A DNA stretch of 64,000 bases from Vitellaria paradoxa (GCA_019916065.1 CM034233.1:44491750-44555749), one strand, 5' to 3'. Positions 45,155-58,359 are shown, counted from the first letter of the stretch. Translations and numbers: made by a program. The notes: generated by a model not told the origin, from the letters alone.

Positions 45155-45171
45155 CCTAGGCTCTGATACCA
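45155..45171 (-). promoter_or_regulatory. Chromovirus primer binding site (tRNA-iMet)
   Basis: TGGTATCAGAGCCTAGG on the minus strand, two bases inside the 5' LTR. Confidence 0.92.
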
Positions 45172-45173
45172 AA

Positions 45174-46751
45174 CGATCGCACCCCTATTTTAGGAAACAT
45201 ATTTAGTTCCTTAAATAGAGATGACACCTCTATATCCTCTATCCATCATATATTAATAATCACAAATTATATAAAAACCCACATTAAAATAAAACACAAC
45301 CTGTCAGGTTTATATTATTTCCTTGGTAAAATAAATAGAAACCTCACAAGCAATTAATTATATTCCAACTTATAACTTCTAAAACATCAAACTAAACCTC
45401 AGTTTGATACTATTGAAACTCTAGATTTATTTACATCAACTCCAAATACTAATATAGGATTGAAATAGGGAAATAAATAACTCAAGATCTTCTCCAGGCA
45501 CTTGCAACCACTTCTAAAACTTAACCTAAAATGTGTAAATTTAGGTGTGAGTGTCACACATTCAGTGGAGGTATTGTACTTAAAAATAAAAAATAATAAA
45601 TATACATCAAAGATAATCTATAGTAATTATATAGACAACTGACCCGTAATCAAATAGTAATTAATTTAAATGTATCATAATTGGCAGTGATACAAATATC
45701 TCCACATATAATTTATCAACCATCATCATCATCATCACTAGGAGGCAACTGGCCCTCTCATGACAAATTTACATGGTAAATGATTTAAATAATAATGCAA
45801 CATATGTTTAGCCCTATCTGGCATATGAGTTGAGTGCTCAACTGTGGACAGTAGTTTTAAACTAGCATGTCCCATTAGCCACATCAGGCCTCATCATTGG
45901 TCCCATCTAACTTGGCTCCATTTGGCCTCATTTTTCTCTCTCTTTTTTTGGCCCCATTTGACCTCATATATATATATTTTTATTTTTCTAGTGCCATCTG
46001 GCCTAGTTTTACCTGACCATAATTCAAATGTAATGCACATAATCCATGCTGATATGCAATAATATTTTTTTTCTTCCAAATAAAATATTACCTCCCAAAT
46101 TTATCATTCATAAATAACCACAATTCTTATCTAATATAATAAATCCATGAATACTCAGCATTTCTTATCAAAATAAATAATTAATAACAGTAGTAAATAA
46201 ATAAAATTTATCAATTTATATTTAATACCTTTTACGTTTAGGTTTAATACACCCACCTGAACAGCAATTATTCTAAGAAAATCAATTTACTAGGGTGGTT
46301 ACTGCTGATTGTCCTCGGGTCCTAAAACCCAAACAAATTATGTAAATCAGATATTAAACAATTCAAATATAAACTAAATTAATTAATAATATAAATCTAA
46401 TAAATGGAATACAACCACTCCATTTTTAACATAGCTAATTTATTTAACATTCTTTATAATTAATTTTAAATTAACAAATAAAATAATTTACCTTAATAAT
46501 CTGGCCAAAATCCTCAATTTTTCTTCATTGCTTCTCTTTCTTTTTCACTGTTCCTTCCTCATAGCTTTTCCATACTATTTTCTTTTACCCACCTTTCTAT
46601 TTTTTTTTTCTCTCTGTTCCTCATGATTTTAACTATAATCCATGTACTACGTATATATAAAAATATGACTAAGCAGTGAAGTCTCCCACCGCCTCAAATC
46701 CTTCTCTTTCTTTTTCTTTCTCTTTTTTCCTCTTAGAGTTGCCACGTGGCT
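45174..46751 (-). repeat. 5' LTR of the chromovirus, first part
   Basis: Matches 32105 to about 33655. It is cut at TGGCT (46747-46751) by solo LTR 3 and resumes at 50429. Confidence 0.9.
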
Positions 46752-47489
46752 TGTCACGCCCCGGATTTTCATAACCAAATGCCCAGGGGTGACTTGAAAT
46801 TTATTTGTTAGGTATAAAAATGAGATGATAAAAACACGCTGTCACACCCCAGAGTTTTCCTCCAGATTGGGGTTAACCCGTAAGAAAAATTTAAGATAGT
46901 CAAAATCCCATGTTTATCCCAAACAATATTTATAAGTCATTTGACTGAACCATTTGATGGATTTCAACTACAGGGCTCAAAATAAAGATAGAGAAAAATA
47001 TTATAGAGCCATCTAAGTGTCCCAATCACGCTATTAACATTACATACCAAATAAAAGCAAAGTAGGTCTATGCTTAATAATTACAATCATCCAACAATTA
47101 TTACAGACCAAAAATAAAGTCCTCCAGCTCTGTGCAGGAAAGAAGAAGAAAAAAATAGATAACTCTTCTGATGGAATATTTAAGAGAATTTAATCTCTTT
47201 CCAGCTCATCTTCTGTATCCCTGTGCTTAATATCCTGAAAAAAATATTCCCACAAGGGGTGAGCTACTAAAGCCCAGTAATCAGAATCTCCTAGGTGCCT
47301 ATATGCATTGGTTGTAATACTACACTGTATTAAGTGAATGTGTTTAAGTGGCATACTATTTATGCAACAATTAATTCAATAGATCTCAACTGAATAATGT
47401 AAATTATACTTACAACGGTTCGATGAAATTGTCACCGTAACTACTATTTTACTTACATGTAAAATAATTAAATACTGATGTGTATACCA

Positions 47490-47575
47490 CAATGAAGTCT
47501 GTGTCGCAGTGGTAGGGATCTCAGATTTAGATCTTCGAGGTCTCGGGATCAAACCCCGTAGCGATACAGGTTTCA
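47490..47575 (+). repeat. tRNA-like SINE segment inside solo LTR 3
   Basis: TGTGTCGCAGTGGTAGGG (A box) and CTCGGGATCAAACCCCG (B box), about 45 bp apart, followed by a (TA)n tract. Likely a tRNA-derived SINE. Confidence 0.6.
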
Positions 47576-48324
47576 TACATATATATATATATATATATTT
47601 ATAAAATATTAATCGAGAGGAATGAAATATAATTAAATAATTCCAGCACATCATTCATACATAACAAGAGAGGTTGCTGGTCACAGTAAAATTTTGTAAA
47701 GGAGTTTAATCTAAATCCTCCTAAGATAATCATACTCCTATCCTCCTCTACCCCCAGCCTTGGGAACCAGTGACTTTACAGGCTTAGCATCCAATGCATA
47801 CCGACGGTGTCACCTACCAAAAACCTAGCCGTCGCGACCGGCTACCTGACTGGCCAAGTCAGAAGGGAGCATCTCCCAAATAAAATGCATGTTCCCATCT
47901 TCATCTAAAAGGCCATTTCTACCCACCCATCACCCCATTGCCAAAAACAGCTTTAGCACCAAGTGCCTTAATTTCTACTCACCCTTTTACATTCCAAGGG
48001 TACCTTGTATGGAAATCAGACATTTTTAATAACAACCGGCAATGTTCCCAGGCGATGAATCAAAAGTGAGATTATTTAGTCGCATGCAATATATTTTTAA
48101 GCACTTTATCTATATCCATACTTTAATAGAAATTCTCAATAAATCAAAGATTTAACATAGTCATCAATATCATTATCACAAAGGTAGGCACTATATGTAA
48201 ATTAACAATTAGCAAGTAAAAAAAAAAATTTAGAATACAAATTAGTATTTTAGTTAATTGTTTTGACAAACTTACCGTACCAAATTTGATAAGAATAAAA
48301 TTATTTCTAATGGTATATTAATTA

Positions 48325-48410
48325 GGCCGAGGTTGGTAGCTTAGTGGGCGGGCGACCCTAATTGCGATTTAAAGTCGCAAGTTCGAACCTCATTGGCTGC
48401 AAATCTCAGT
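48325..48410 (+). repeat. Second tRNA-like SINE segment inside solo LTR 3
   Basis: GGTAGCTTAGTGGGCGGG (A box) and CGCAAGTTCGAACCTCA (B box). Same orientation as the first, but the sequences differ, so they are separate families or old copies. Confidence 0.55.
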
Positions 48411-50433
48411 TTTTGCTCCTTTTACCTTTTATTTTATTATTTTATGGAATATGAAGATAATAAATAGCTCTTGGACTTATATTTAATTTTTAGCAAAATT
48501 GATAAGTTTTATTTTATTCAAAAAATAATTTAAATAAATTTCTAATCATCATCTTATTTATAACCAAACCCTTATCATAGGTTTTTGGCTTCAAGATATC
48601 CACAAATGTCCATAGAATTATCCCAATGTTTAGGAAGATATTAAATGAGTTTCATTTAATTCACTTAATCATAAAAATATAATTATATAACTTGCTAGGT
48701 TGACAAAACAATGCCAAAAATAAATCAAATTCATTTAAGAAAGACCAAATGAGAAAAGAACGAGTCCATTGTTTCTTTTGGGCATTTTATCAAATACTAG
48801 CATTTTAGTTTGAATAAGTCATCCAACTATCCATGATGAAACGGATTATCTAAGTCAATTATCATAAATATTAGAGTGTCAAATAATACATAGTATCTAG
48901 TTTAAAATAATTTCATATCAATAGAAATTATTAACATGACAATAACTAACAGAAGGAAATTAGAAATTTAAATAAATCTTTAAACATAATATTCTAAACA
49001 AATCCAAACAAGCATCAATTAAAGCTAAGCAGAATAGCAGCTTTAAAGAAAATTCATATAAAATAGAGCAAGACTCCAATATCTATAAACTTTATATCTG
49101 TAGAAACTAGACTTCAAGACCTACAACTTTCATGTTTTACACTTTTTAAAATTCTAAGGTCTAAAGGTACAAAAACAGCTTTAAATTCAGTTTGTTCAGA
49201 AAATACAGTTTTACACGTGCTCAGTATTTTGGGCATAACTTTTGACTCACAAATCGGATTGATGCAATTCTTTTTGGGTTGAAAAGAAAACTGAAAGGGC
49301 TACAACTTTTATGTTTTAGCCAAAGCCTAATTCCACCGTTTTAGGGGTTAGAAGCACATAAGAAGTTGCAAATAGAGAGCTGTCAGCATACTAAGTTACT
49401 TCAGTCAAAATTTTGGCTTCCCTACCCCCAATATACGGGTATTTATTTTTATCACAATCAAGTTTCATACTTCAAACCAGAAAATGCATCAAATATATTT
49501 TAGGAGATTCATCATCCTACCTCAATGAAGATATTAATGACCAAGTCTGAGAAGGAAAAATGAGTTAGCTTTGAACACCACCCAAATTGGAAAATTCCAA
49601 GCCTTTCTTCTTCCTCCAAGCAACACCAAATCTTCAGCCTCACTAATGAATAATTTATTTTTATTTCTCTCTTATTTTCTTCTCTTTGAAGACACACAAT
49701 TTATAGGGAGTGTAGAGAAAATTATTAGTGGAGAAAAATCAACTAAGGTAAGATCATGCCTATACAATTGGTAGCATGATCCAAGAATCATGCTTACTTT
49801 TTGACTATCTAACCATATCATTTAAGAAAAGCATTGGGGAAGATGTATGGAGGTGGCATGATCCGGGAATCATGCTAACTTTTTGACAAATTTAAACAAT
49901 CATGCTAGCTTTTTGACAATTTAACCAAATGCTTTAAATCATGCTAGCTTTCAAACAAAATGTTTTAAATCTTGTTTGCTAAATAATTTGAAAAAGATGC
50001 TTTAAGGTCATCAATGTGGGTCTTCTCTTTGTCCAATTAGTCAAATAATTTTGAAAGATGGTGAGAGTGTATGGAAGATGGAAATGAAGTTGTCGGGAAA
50101 TAATTTAGAGCAACTATTCATGAGTCAATTCATTGAGTGATAAAGTGAGTTGAAGTGAGTTGAGATGAGTCAAAGAAAAGGGTTGACCCATGGGTTAATG
50201 GTCTTGGTTTGAACCAAATAAGTAATTGGGCTAAGAAGTGTTTGGATAAAAATTTTAGAAATCTACATTAAACTCCCACATAGGGTGAAATTAAATCCGA
50301 AAATTTTTCAACTAATTTTTATCATTCCAAAAATTTTCAAATGCTCAATTTTCTAGATTTTTACTATAATAAATATCACTACCACACTTAAATAATTTAA
50401 TTAAGGAAAAAAAATTCAGGTTATTACATGGCT

Positions 50434-50709
50434 TCACAAACCTTACACACCAAAACCCACCACATATGTAATTCTTTGCTGTCCACTCATGCCTAATCAA
50501 AGTATAGTCTATCCACAATGAATATCTTAATTGATATCTTAATTAATTAACTTAAACTGACTAATTTATTAATGAATTAATTGATGCACTAATTAATTTA
50601 AATTAAGACTAAATAAATTTTAAATTAATACCAAATTAACACAATTAAAATTCCTAAGTACAAAATAAAAATTAAATTAATAATGCATTTAATAATTCGG
50701 GTTGTCACA
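50434..50709 (-). repeat. 5' LTR of the chromovirus, second part
   Basis: Matches about 33657-33932 and ends GGGTTGTCACA. With 45174-46751 it makes about 1854 bp, close to the 1828 bp of the 3' LTR. Confidence 0.9.
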
Positions 50710-51500
50710 ATTTGTTTCTCAATGAACACATATTCATCTTATTGTTAACATATCATAGCATGTCTTAGCATTAAATAGCAATTTTTAGAAACATAATCAC
50801 AATTTTAGTGCCATCGAATATTCGGTTATACAGCTTAATATTAATTTAATAGTATATAATTGTTAACACACATTTATACATCTATTAAATGCTATATATA
50901 TATATATATATGCATGTATTTTATTATGTTATAACATTTTATAACAAAATGAGAGTGAAATTGGCCAAACTAGGGGAGTTGCGAGCACTGAGGGGAAAAA
51001 CAAGCACTAGCCTAAAATTTCTTTATTGTTTATTTCCTTCCTCAAAGAAAATTTATGCTTTGGTTTAAAAACCTAAAACTTTGCTTTAAACATGCCAAAA
51101 TTATTCTCATAGTTATTTCCTGTTAAAGACGATATTACAAAAAGTATAAATAGTATACTAATTCCCTACCTCGTTCTTTGTTGGAAAGATTGAAAATTCA
51201 TCGTATCTCTAACCCAATCCACGTTTCTTTAATTTGACAGTGCAGCCGCATTCCAAAGTAGTTTAATTAGGAAACTAAAGAAATAATTTGAGTTTTGGTA
51301 CCAACTTCTCCCTCTTCTATCCTTTTTTGGGTCATTGTATGTTTTTTATCCCGTAATGTAACCTATATGTATACACCGGGGGGTGATGCACGAGCTAGGG
51401 GGATGATTCATGGGAGCTGAAAGGGGAAGAGGGAAATGACTCATCAAAGCTAAGGTGGTTAGGGTGCCAGCAAGTGCCCTTTTTGATTGCCAACATTTTT
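50710..51500. other. AT-rich DNA right of the chromovirus
   Basis: No supported gene. (TA)n at about 50893-50912. Confidence 0.45.
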
Positions 51501-51860
51501 CTTTTAGAATCATTACATCATTCCCTCCTTATAGAAGTTTCATCCTCAAAACTTTAAAATAGTTGCCATACTTGAAATGACAGTTACAATATTATAACTA
51601 AATAAATAATTGAGGAAATTCAATTCGCATTTTAGATTTGCGTTCCCTGGTAGATTCTTCCACAATGTGATGTTTTTGTATTACTTGAACCAACAAAATC
51701 GTTTTTCCTTAAAATACCTGATCTCAAGAATTCAAATCTGGACTGGTCTAACCTCGTATGTCACATCAAGATCCACTTCTAGTCCACTCCAGTCTAATAT
51801 ATGTGTAGAATTTGATACATACTTGTGAAGCATGGATACATGTGTACACATAAATTTCGT
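51501..51860 (-). pseudogene. Fragment of a second chromovirus: purine tract and integrase C-terminus
   Basis: TCCCTCCTTATAGAAGTTTC followed by ATCCTCAAAACTT resembles 33938-33975, and TAGATTCTTCCACAATGTGA resembles 34030-34050. The rest aligns loosely with the integrase tail of the first chromovirus. No intact frame. Confidence 0.45.
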
Positions 51861-52734
51861 GTTTGGAAAATAAACACAAATTGTAGGAACAAATTAAATT
51901 TATTGATTTGAAGAAAAATGGATTATAATCTCTAATAATTTCTAATCAAAGAAATAAAATTCTCTGATTCTTCTCTTGAAAATGTTGATGCGAGAGCTTG
52001 ATAGTTGATCTCAAACCAACACTTGGACGTCCTTAATGCTTGAGAGTCTGTTGGGCTTTGGCAACTAGATCCAGCAGAATCTCCTATTATGCAGAAAGAA
52101 TGTCTTTTTCTCTTTCATTGTGACCCCCATTTATAGATGTGTGAGAGAGAGTCACAGTAGAGTTTAAGTTCTCCAAGATAAATATCTAATTGTTTTATTT
52201 ATTAAATAAAAAATAATATCAAGAAGTTTGGATAATATCATACTTTTTAAATAATTATCCCTTATTTATTTTCAAGAGATAAATATTAATAAGTATTAAT
52301 TATTTTTACTAGTAGGTGAAGCTAACAAGTGGCACAATTAGATTGGTCAAGTCTTGTCATCTTCAGGCTGCATTACTTTTACACGTAACGACTTGTCATT
52401 CGTCCACATTTGTAATTTTGCTAAAATCCTCCACAAGACACTTGGCAAGATATGATTTTGTTGATTTAATTTGGCTTTTATTTGACACTTGGCAACATTT
52501 GATTAGCCAAAATTTTCTTGTCTACAAATGCCCCCTTGAGACTTGATCATGAACGCATTTTAGTAGTGTTGAAAAGTAAGCAAGTCATGAATTTGAAAAT
52601 TTGATGCCATTGACTGGAACAATTTGGATTCTTGCACAATGACAATTTTTTCTTGAAATTTGATGTAAGTCACATTTCAAATATTTCAATTTCTATACAT
52701 AGAAATTAAAATATTAAATTTGAAATTTTTTTCG
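51861..52734. other. Possible minus-strand LTR remnant
   Basis: On the minus strand, TCTATAAATGGGGG (about 52126-52140) looks like a TATA box followed by a transcribed leader. No partner LTR or edge found. No gene. Confidence 0.3.
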
Positions 52735-52975
52735 AATTCCAAATTTGGGTTGGAATAAAATAATGAATTTGATTTTATTTCAAATTCCAAATTTGGGTTG
52801 GAATCAAAATAATGAATTTCATTTTCTTTCGAATTCCAAATTTGGATTGGAATCTAAATAACGAATTTGATTTTCTTTCGAATTCCAAATTCGGGTTGGA
52901 ATCAAAATAATGAATTTGATTTTATTTTGAATTCCAAATTTGAGTTGGAATCAAAATTCCGCTTTCATGAAAGAA
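52735..52975. repeat. 49-bp tandem repeat, nearly 5 copies
   Basis: Units contain AATTCCAAATTTGGGTTGGA, then ATCAAAATAATGAATTTG and a T-rich end. Copies start near 52735, 52784, 52833, 52882 and 52931. Confidence 0.85.
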
Positions 52976-54673
52976 ATTAAATTTATTTCTAATTTCAAAT
53001 TTGACTTGGAATCGAAATTATTTTTTTTTTTGAATTTTAAATTTATCAAGTAACTAGAATGCATTCTAATATGGTTCCGAGATTGACTAAGCATAGATAT
53101 CAAGGTCATGAATTATTTTAGACAAAGATGATCTTACACTTCATGACTGGATGGACTTGAAATTTATTTACCCAAGTGGCACACTTTTATGTTAGCACCT
53201 TGGGACAAGGAAGTTGCTTTTGGTAAATAATACAAATTAGAATGGAATTTCGTAACTTATATTTTGATCAGTTTGCAATTCTAAATCATAATCATATTTG
53301 GTAGATAACACTTGATTTAGTTTAGGAACCAAAGACTTAGGTTTTGTTTTGAGTTTCAAAGGAAACCTCGGCCACCAACTTTGTTTGGATGAATGAATAA
53401 GAACTTTGTTGGGTCCACACTTGCAATTGATTTGAGCAATCCAAGTACCACCCACACTTATGGCAGAACTCCTCATCTATTTTTTTTTTTAAATCATCAA
53501 TTTAAATTATGGCAGAACTCTTATATAAGCGAGGAGTTTGAATTTGCTAGGTACTAGAATTATTATTTTTTAATTCTAATACAATTTGGATTTAAAACTT
53601 TCCTTCAAATTTAATTGAAGTTTGTTCTTTCTAGAATTTGATCAAAATTTTGAGAATCCTAAATCCTAATTATAATTGAAGTAGGATTTAATTTCGTCTA
53701 TATAAAGAACCCTCCATCAATTCTTTTCTCCAATTCAAAATAATTATCAGTGAAGTGGAGTTAAACAGCATTATATTCTTCTTTTCTGTGTCAGTAAAGT
53801 AGTGCAATTCCTTTTATTCAAGTGCAATAGCATCTTCACGTATGCATCCAGTTTGAAGCAAATGCCTTGCATTGAAGCAGTCTTGTAATTGTTCCTATTT
53901 GCTGACCATCAACTTGATTCAAACTTCAAGATTTTCTTATAATTAATTTGCATGACATCATCTGCAGATTCCAATGCATATTAAGTAGACTGCAATACAT
54001 CTAATATTATTCTTGACCCAAAGTGATGTTCTGGTAAACATTTCCTTTATTTTATTGCCCCCCTTTTTTTTTCAGGCTAAGCTTCCCACTTTCCAACACT
54101 GTTACATACCTATGGGTTGACTTTAATATCTAGTGGCGGTATTTTGTTACTACACGAATCAATATGTGTGTGTTTGGAGTGATAAAAAGTGAGAAAAAAT
54201 GAGATAAAGTCAAAAAAGTTGTAAGTTCGTAACGCGTGCAATAAAATAAAAAAGTTGATGTGATAGAAGTTTTTAGAGTTTTTTTTTTTTGTTTTTTGGA
54301 GATGCCAAATGGTGCCTATATTTGCAAAATTGATTCTTGCAAGAGCTCATTTTAATGCTTTGAAGATCTCCCCTTTTGTGGTTGACGCAATAATGACTGT
54401 TAATTCTATATGCACAACAATTTTTTTCGGACACAATGTTTTATTTTATTTTTTTTCCTTTGGACGTACACAACATGTAAGGATTTAAATCTATCTCGTA
54501 CATAGCATGCATTTTTTTAAGATTAGGATTTAAATTTATCTATATAAAGAAGCTTCCATCCACTATTTTCTTCGATTCAAAAGAATTTTTAGTGAAGTAA
54601 AGCAAAGTGAGCATCTTTATTCCTTCACAAGTGAAGCAAAGCAGGCATCTTTACGCTTTTTCAATTGGCAAGT
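52976..54673. other. Unresolved repeat DNA with two related TATA-containing segments
   Basis: Around 53695-53770 and 54530-54610 the plus strand has CTATATAAAGAA, then CTTCCATC or CCTCCATC, then CAATTCAAAA or CGATTCAAAA, then AGTGAAGT. These look like two copies of one promoter/leader, perhaps LTR pieces. Another segment near 54165-54300 resembles the AT-rich MITE-type sequence near 26671. No gene. Confidence 0.4.
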
Positions 54674-56136
54674 TGTCATGCCCCAGGTTTCAAAACCTGG
54701 GTATGTGAACAAAAGTACACATAATACAACATTAAATAACTTTCCCTATCCCACACCAGAGCCATACACACACTCTATGGAGCAATAAAAATAAATATAA
54801 AAAATTAATACATAAAACTAAGCTTCAAATTTAAATAAATGTCTTAGTCAAAACTATCTAGGCAACAAAGCTCCAAACTTAATCTAAATAATCTCTCATC
54901 GATAAACAATTAACTGTTCCTCGCAAACAAAGACTTATTACAATCCACTAAAAACAATTCTCTAAAAATTTCTAATGTAATTAAATAAATAAAAATAAAT
55001 AAATAAACTCTAACTTTCTTATTGAGCAGGTCCAGCACATGACTCAAATTCATTACCTGCATTACAAGCTGTAAGGGCATGAGCACTAATACCACGTGTG
55101 CTCGGAACCCTAATAATAATATAAATGCAACAATGCCCTAATATGCTACTAAGTAAAATAGTTATGCACAAGAAGCAATCTCAAACAATAAATTAAATCA
55201 ATTTATCAATTTATCTTTGTTACAATTAATTGTGTTTTAGCACCACATTGCACATCAAAGACAAACAATTCGATTTCAAGGTACTGCTACTTAGTTGTCT
55301 CGTAGAAACAGGACCCAACCAATATACATCTTCCTTCGATGTCTGCTTGGTTGTCTCGTAGAAACAAGACCTAACCAATATACACCATCCTTCGGTGTTT
55401 GCTTCCTAGACCAAGGTCTTAGGAATGTAATATGCCACCCTTAGACATCTACTAGTTCATAGGTTACTAGCCTACTGGAATCGATAACCAACCCCGCGCG
55501 GGTTTCGGGACTTTTAACCCTTGGGTACGTATACCCGATATTTTCAGTACCCCTCAACTCAACAAAACGCATCAAATTTTATTTTAATATCTACATTAAA
55601 TAAATTCTGTATTTAAATTCATTATTTATTAAATCCCTTATGAATTCTTCATAATATTTTAAATAATCTGTAAATCTCAACACATAAATAATAATAACCA
55701 ATATTACTGAAGAATCACAGCACAACTAGTTACTAGATATGTTTCTAACAATTGATGCAAAAGCTTTCAAAACAAACTAACATGTAAAGACAAAATCCAA
55801 AATAAGACAAACTACATATAAGGACAAAAGTTTAAGTCTTTGCTGGGCACAAAATATTACTTATTAACATATATATATATATATATTTCAATTCAAGACT
55901 TTAAGCCTTTATCCGTCATGTCCAGCACTTAAAGAATTTTTTTTAAATAAATAATGCACTCACATGGGCATGTAGTCGTTCACGCCACTGGTACAAATCA
56001 AACCATCCAATATCACATTCAAACAATCCAAACAAATTCCAGGCAACATGCATTCTATTACGTATATAAATATGTATATATATTTGCAATCAAAGTATTA
56101 AGTTTCAACATCACGTCCAAGAATTTAAAGTAAAAG

Positions 56137-56173
<37 letters not shown>

Positions 56174-57394
56174 TTAATCAATCAGACATCAAAGTCACTC
56201 AGGATTCTGATGTGCATAATATATGTATATATATATTACATATTTATTACATATACGCATACATATATACATTACATATACACACACACACACATATATA
56301 TATATAAAAGCCTTCCAGTTTACCAATTAAACCTGCAGGTGTTCATTAATGGAATCAATGCCTAGAACATGTTCAATTTCGGCAACCCATGATATTATTA
56401 TTATTATTATTTCGTTAATGGATTTGTTTAATAAAATAAAAGAAATATCAACACAGTAATTTGAAACTTAGAATTGATCGCTTAAGCACATATATATAAA
56501 AATTCAAAATCTCAATCTAAAAAATTTATTCAATCACATCAAAATTAATGCATATATAAATATACATATATTTAATATTAAAAGTTCCGCCCCTTACCTC
56601 TGTCCGTTTAATGTATAGCTACATATGTGTATAAACGGGTAAAACTGCAGCAACAAGAATGATAAGGAAGTTGCATCGGGATGCTTTTTGGAATGGTTGG
56701 TACTTGTTTCCTTGTCGATTCAAAGCAATACGCAACAGTGGCTCAAGTTGGGTAGTGAACGAAGATCTCTAGTATCGAGTGAACTAGCACGCGATAGAGA
56801 TGGCTGAGGTACAAAAAGGCTGGCTCCTTGTTCTCGGGGTGAGGAAGAGAGATAGATTAATGGGCCGCTAGGGTTTTCTCACAACCACCCCTCTCTTTTT
56901 CTGGTGTGAAAATCAGTTGGGTATATATATATATATTCGTAGGGTTTTGCTATAACGTTGCACCACAAAAAAAATCCGTAACTAACAATATTTCTTTTTA
57001 TCGAAGGCAACCCAAACTGGAGTCTTCCCATCTAATTAGAATTTAATATCAACCAATGAGCAATTAACACTATTTTGTTGCGTACTTATCATAATTGATA
57101 AAGGTTATCTCTTAATGTTTATGTATTTATGTTTACCTATATTACTTGTACTCCATCAAAATTTCCCTCTATCCTATTATTATTATTATTTACCAAAATT
57201 TTTTTTATATCTATACCAACGACTCACAAAATGGATTAAATCCACATAATTTCACAATGATCCTAATTCACCACAAATATCAAAATACCTAATTAAAAAT
57301 ATAAATTTCTAAATTTATTAAATTTAATTGGACAGATAACGTTATCGAATAAAATAAATGTTATATATGGATCAAAACATTTCGGGTCATTGTA
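54674..57394 (-). repeat. Chromovirus-type LTR, minus orientation, about 2.7 kb
   Basis: Starts TGTCATGCCCCAGG on the plus strand and ends near TTTCGGGTCATTGTA. Inside, GGTTACTAGCCTACTGGAAT (55452-55471) and CTGTAAGGGCATGAGCACTA (about 55069-55088) are the inverted forms of blocks in solo LTRs 1 and 2. The 5-bp flanks do not match, so the right edge is uncertain or the LTR is rearranged. Several (TA)n tracts (55868, 56140, 56290). Confidence 0.7.
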
Positions 57395-57959
57395 AAGGCA
57401 ATGCATTTTTTTAATTATAGTGTAGCCAAATATTTATTTATTTATTTTTCAAAGGTAATAGAGTATTATTTTTTTCTTCAACAGTAGCAGAGTATTATTT
57501 TTTTTCAAGGGCAACAAAGTATTTTCTAATAGAGACTTTTGGTGCTTTTCAATAATCTCAAGTGGTTGGGAAGGCTAACAGTGATGTGATAAAGTGTTGA
57601 CTCAAAATAATTTTGGCACAGGAAAGTTGATAATTCCATATATGCATATCTTCTGTCTTTTATGCTATATATATAATCAAAATTTTCATCAAAGACGTGT
57701 ATGAACTCTTTTTTATATTTTTTCGTTTGTTTCACGCTGCACTGCTTTTTTTATGCTACACTTTCTTTAATTGCTAACTTTTTTTTTTTTTCAGCCTCTT
57801 GCATCTAGAATTCAAAATTTTAATTTTGTAATTTCATAATTTGCTTACTTTTGACTCCATCTATTTGAAGCCTGCATTTGTTTGAGCGTTTATAAACCAG
57901 AGCTTTTGGCTTCTGCTTATATCTGTTCAAGCCTTTATTATTTTGAAAACTTAACCAGT
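57395..57959. other. AT-rich DNA before the tandem arrays
   Basis: Short degenerate repeats (AGAGTATTATTTTTTT words at about 57449-57500). Open frame 57526-57735 (minus) not supported. Confidence 0.4.
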
Positions 57960-58350
57960 TCCAGCTTTTATTTTTAGAAGACTTCATCATTTTGAGCTTT
58001 TATTATTTAAGCCTTCATCACTTCGAGTTTTTATTATTTCAAGCCTTCATCAGTTTGACTTTTATTATTTGAAGACTTCAACAGTTCAAGCTTTTATTAT
58101 TTGAAAACTTCATTAATTCGAGCTTTTATTATTTGAAGATTTCATCAATTAGAGCTTATATTATTTTAAGTCTTCATCAGTTTGAGCTTTTATTATTTGA
58201 AGACTTCAATGGTTCGAGCTTTTATTATTGAAGACTTCATCACTTCGAGCTTTTATTATTGAAGATTTCATCAGTTCAAGCTTTTATTATTTTGAAGACT
58301 TTATCAATTTGAACTTTTATTATTTGAAGATTTCTTCATTTCGAGCCTAC
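57960..58350. repeat. Tandem array A, about 32-bp unit, about 12 copies
   Basis: Unit TTATTATTTGAAGACTTCAT followed by CAGTTCGAGCTT, with changes between copies. Confidence 0.9.
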
Positions 58351-58359
58351 ATCATCCAA

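Larger units (their letters stand above)
46752..50428 (-). repeat. Solo LTR 3 (Tekay type) inside the chromovirus 5' LTR, 3677 bp
   Basis: Plus-strand ends TGTCACGCCCCGGATTTTC and TTCAGGTTATTACA. Read on the minus strand it starts TGTAATAACCTGAA and ends CCGGGGCGTGACA, like the other LTRs of this type. Perfect duplication TGGCT at 46747-46751 and 50429-50433. A second LTR-start-like TGTCACACCCCAG at 46840 hints at a further nested piece, for which I find no partner edge. Confidence 0.88.
32105..50709 (-). mobile_element. Ty3/gypsy chromovirus (Tekay type), full length but decayed and twice interrupted
   Basis: The 3' LTR (32105-33932), purine tract, integrase, RNase H, RT, protease, gag, iMet primer site and 5' LTR (45174-50709) run in order on the minus strand. 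The flanks are ATTTA (32100-32104) and ATTTG (50710-50714), a 5-bp duplication with one change. It is interrupted in the RT by 36440-42848 and in the 5' LTR by 46752-50433. The first 180 bp of the two LTRs differ at about 9% of positions by hand count, so it is older than the SIRE element. Confidence 0.9.

Noticed and set aside
48325..48410. Functional tRNA gene
   Set aside because: A and B boxes are present but the stems do not pair well and a clear anticodon loop is missing. SINE-like origin is more likely.
46840..50428. Separate LTR starting at TGTCACACCCCAG
   Set aside because: The flank CACGC does not recur at 50429. The outer start at 46752 gives a perfect TGGCT duplication.
54674..57394. 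Solo LTR with target duplication
   Set aside because: The left flank CAAGT is not found at the right end, so only an LTR-type sequence is claimed, not a clean solo LTR.
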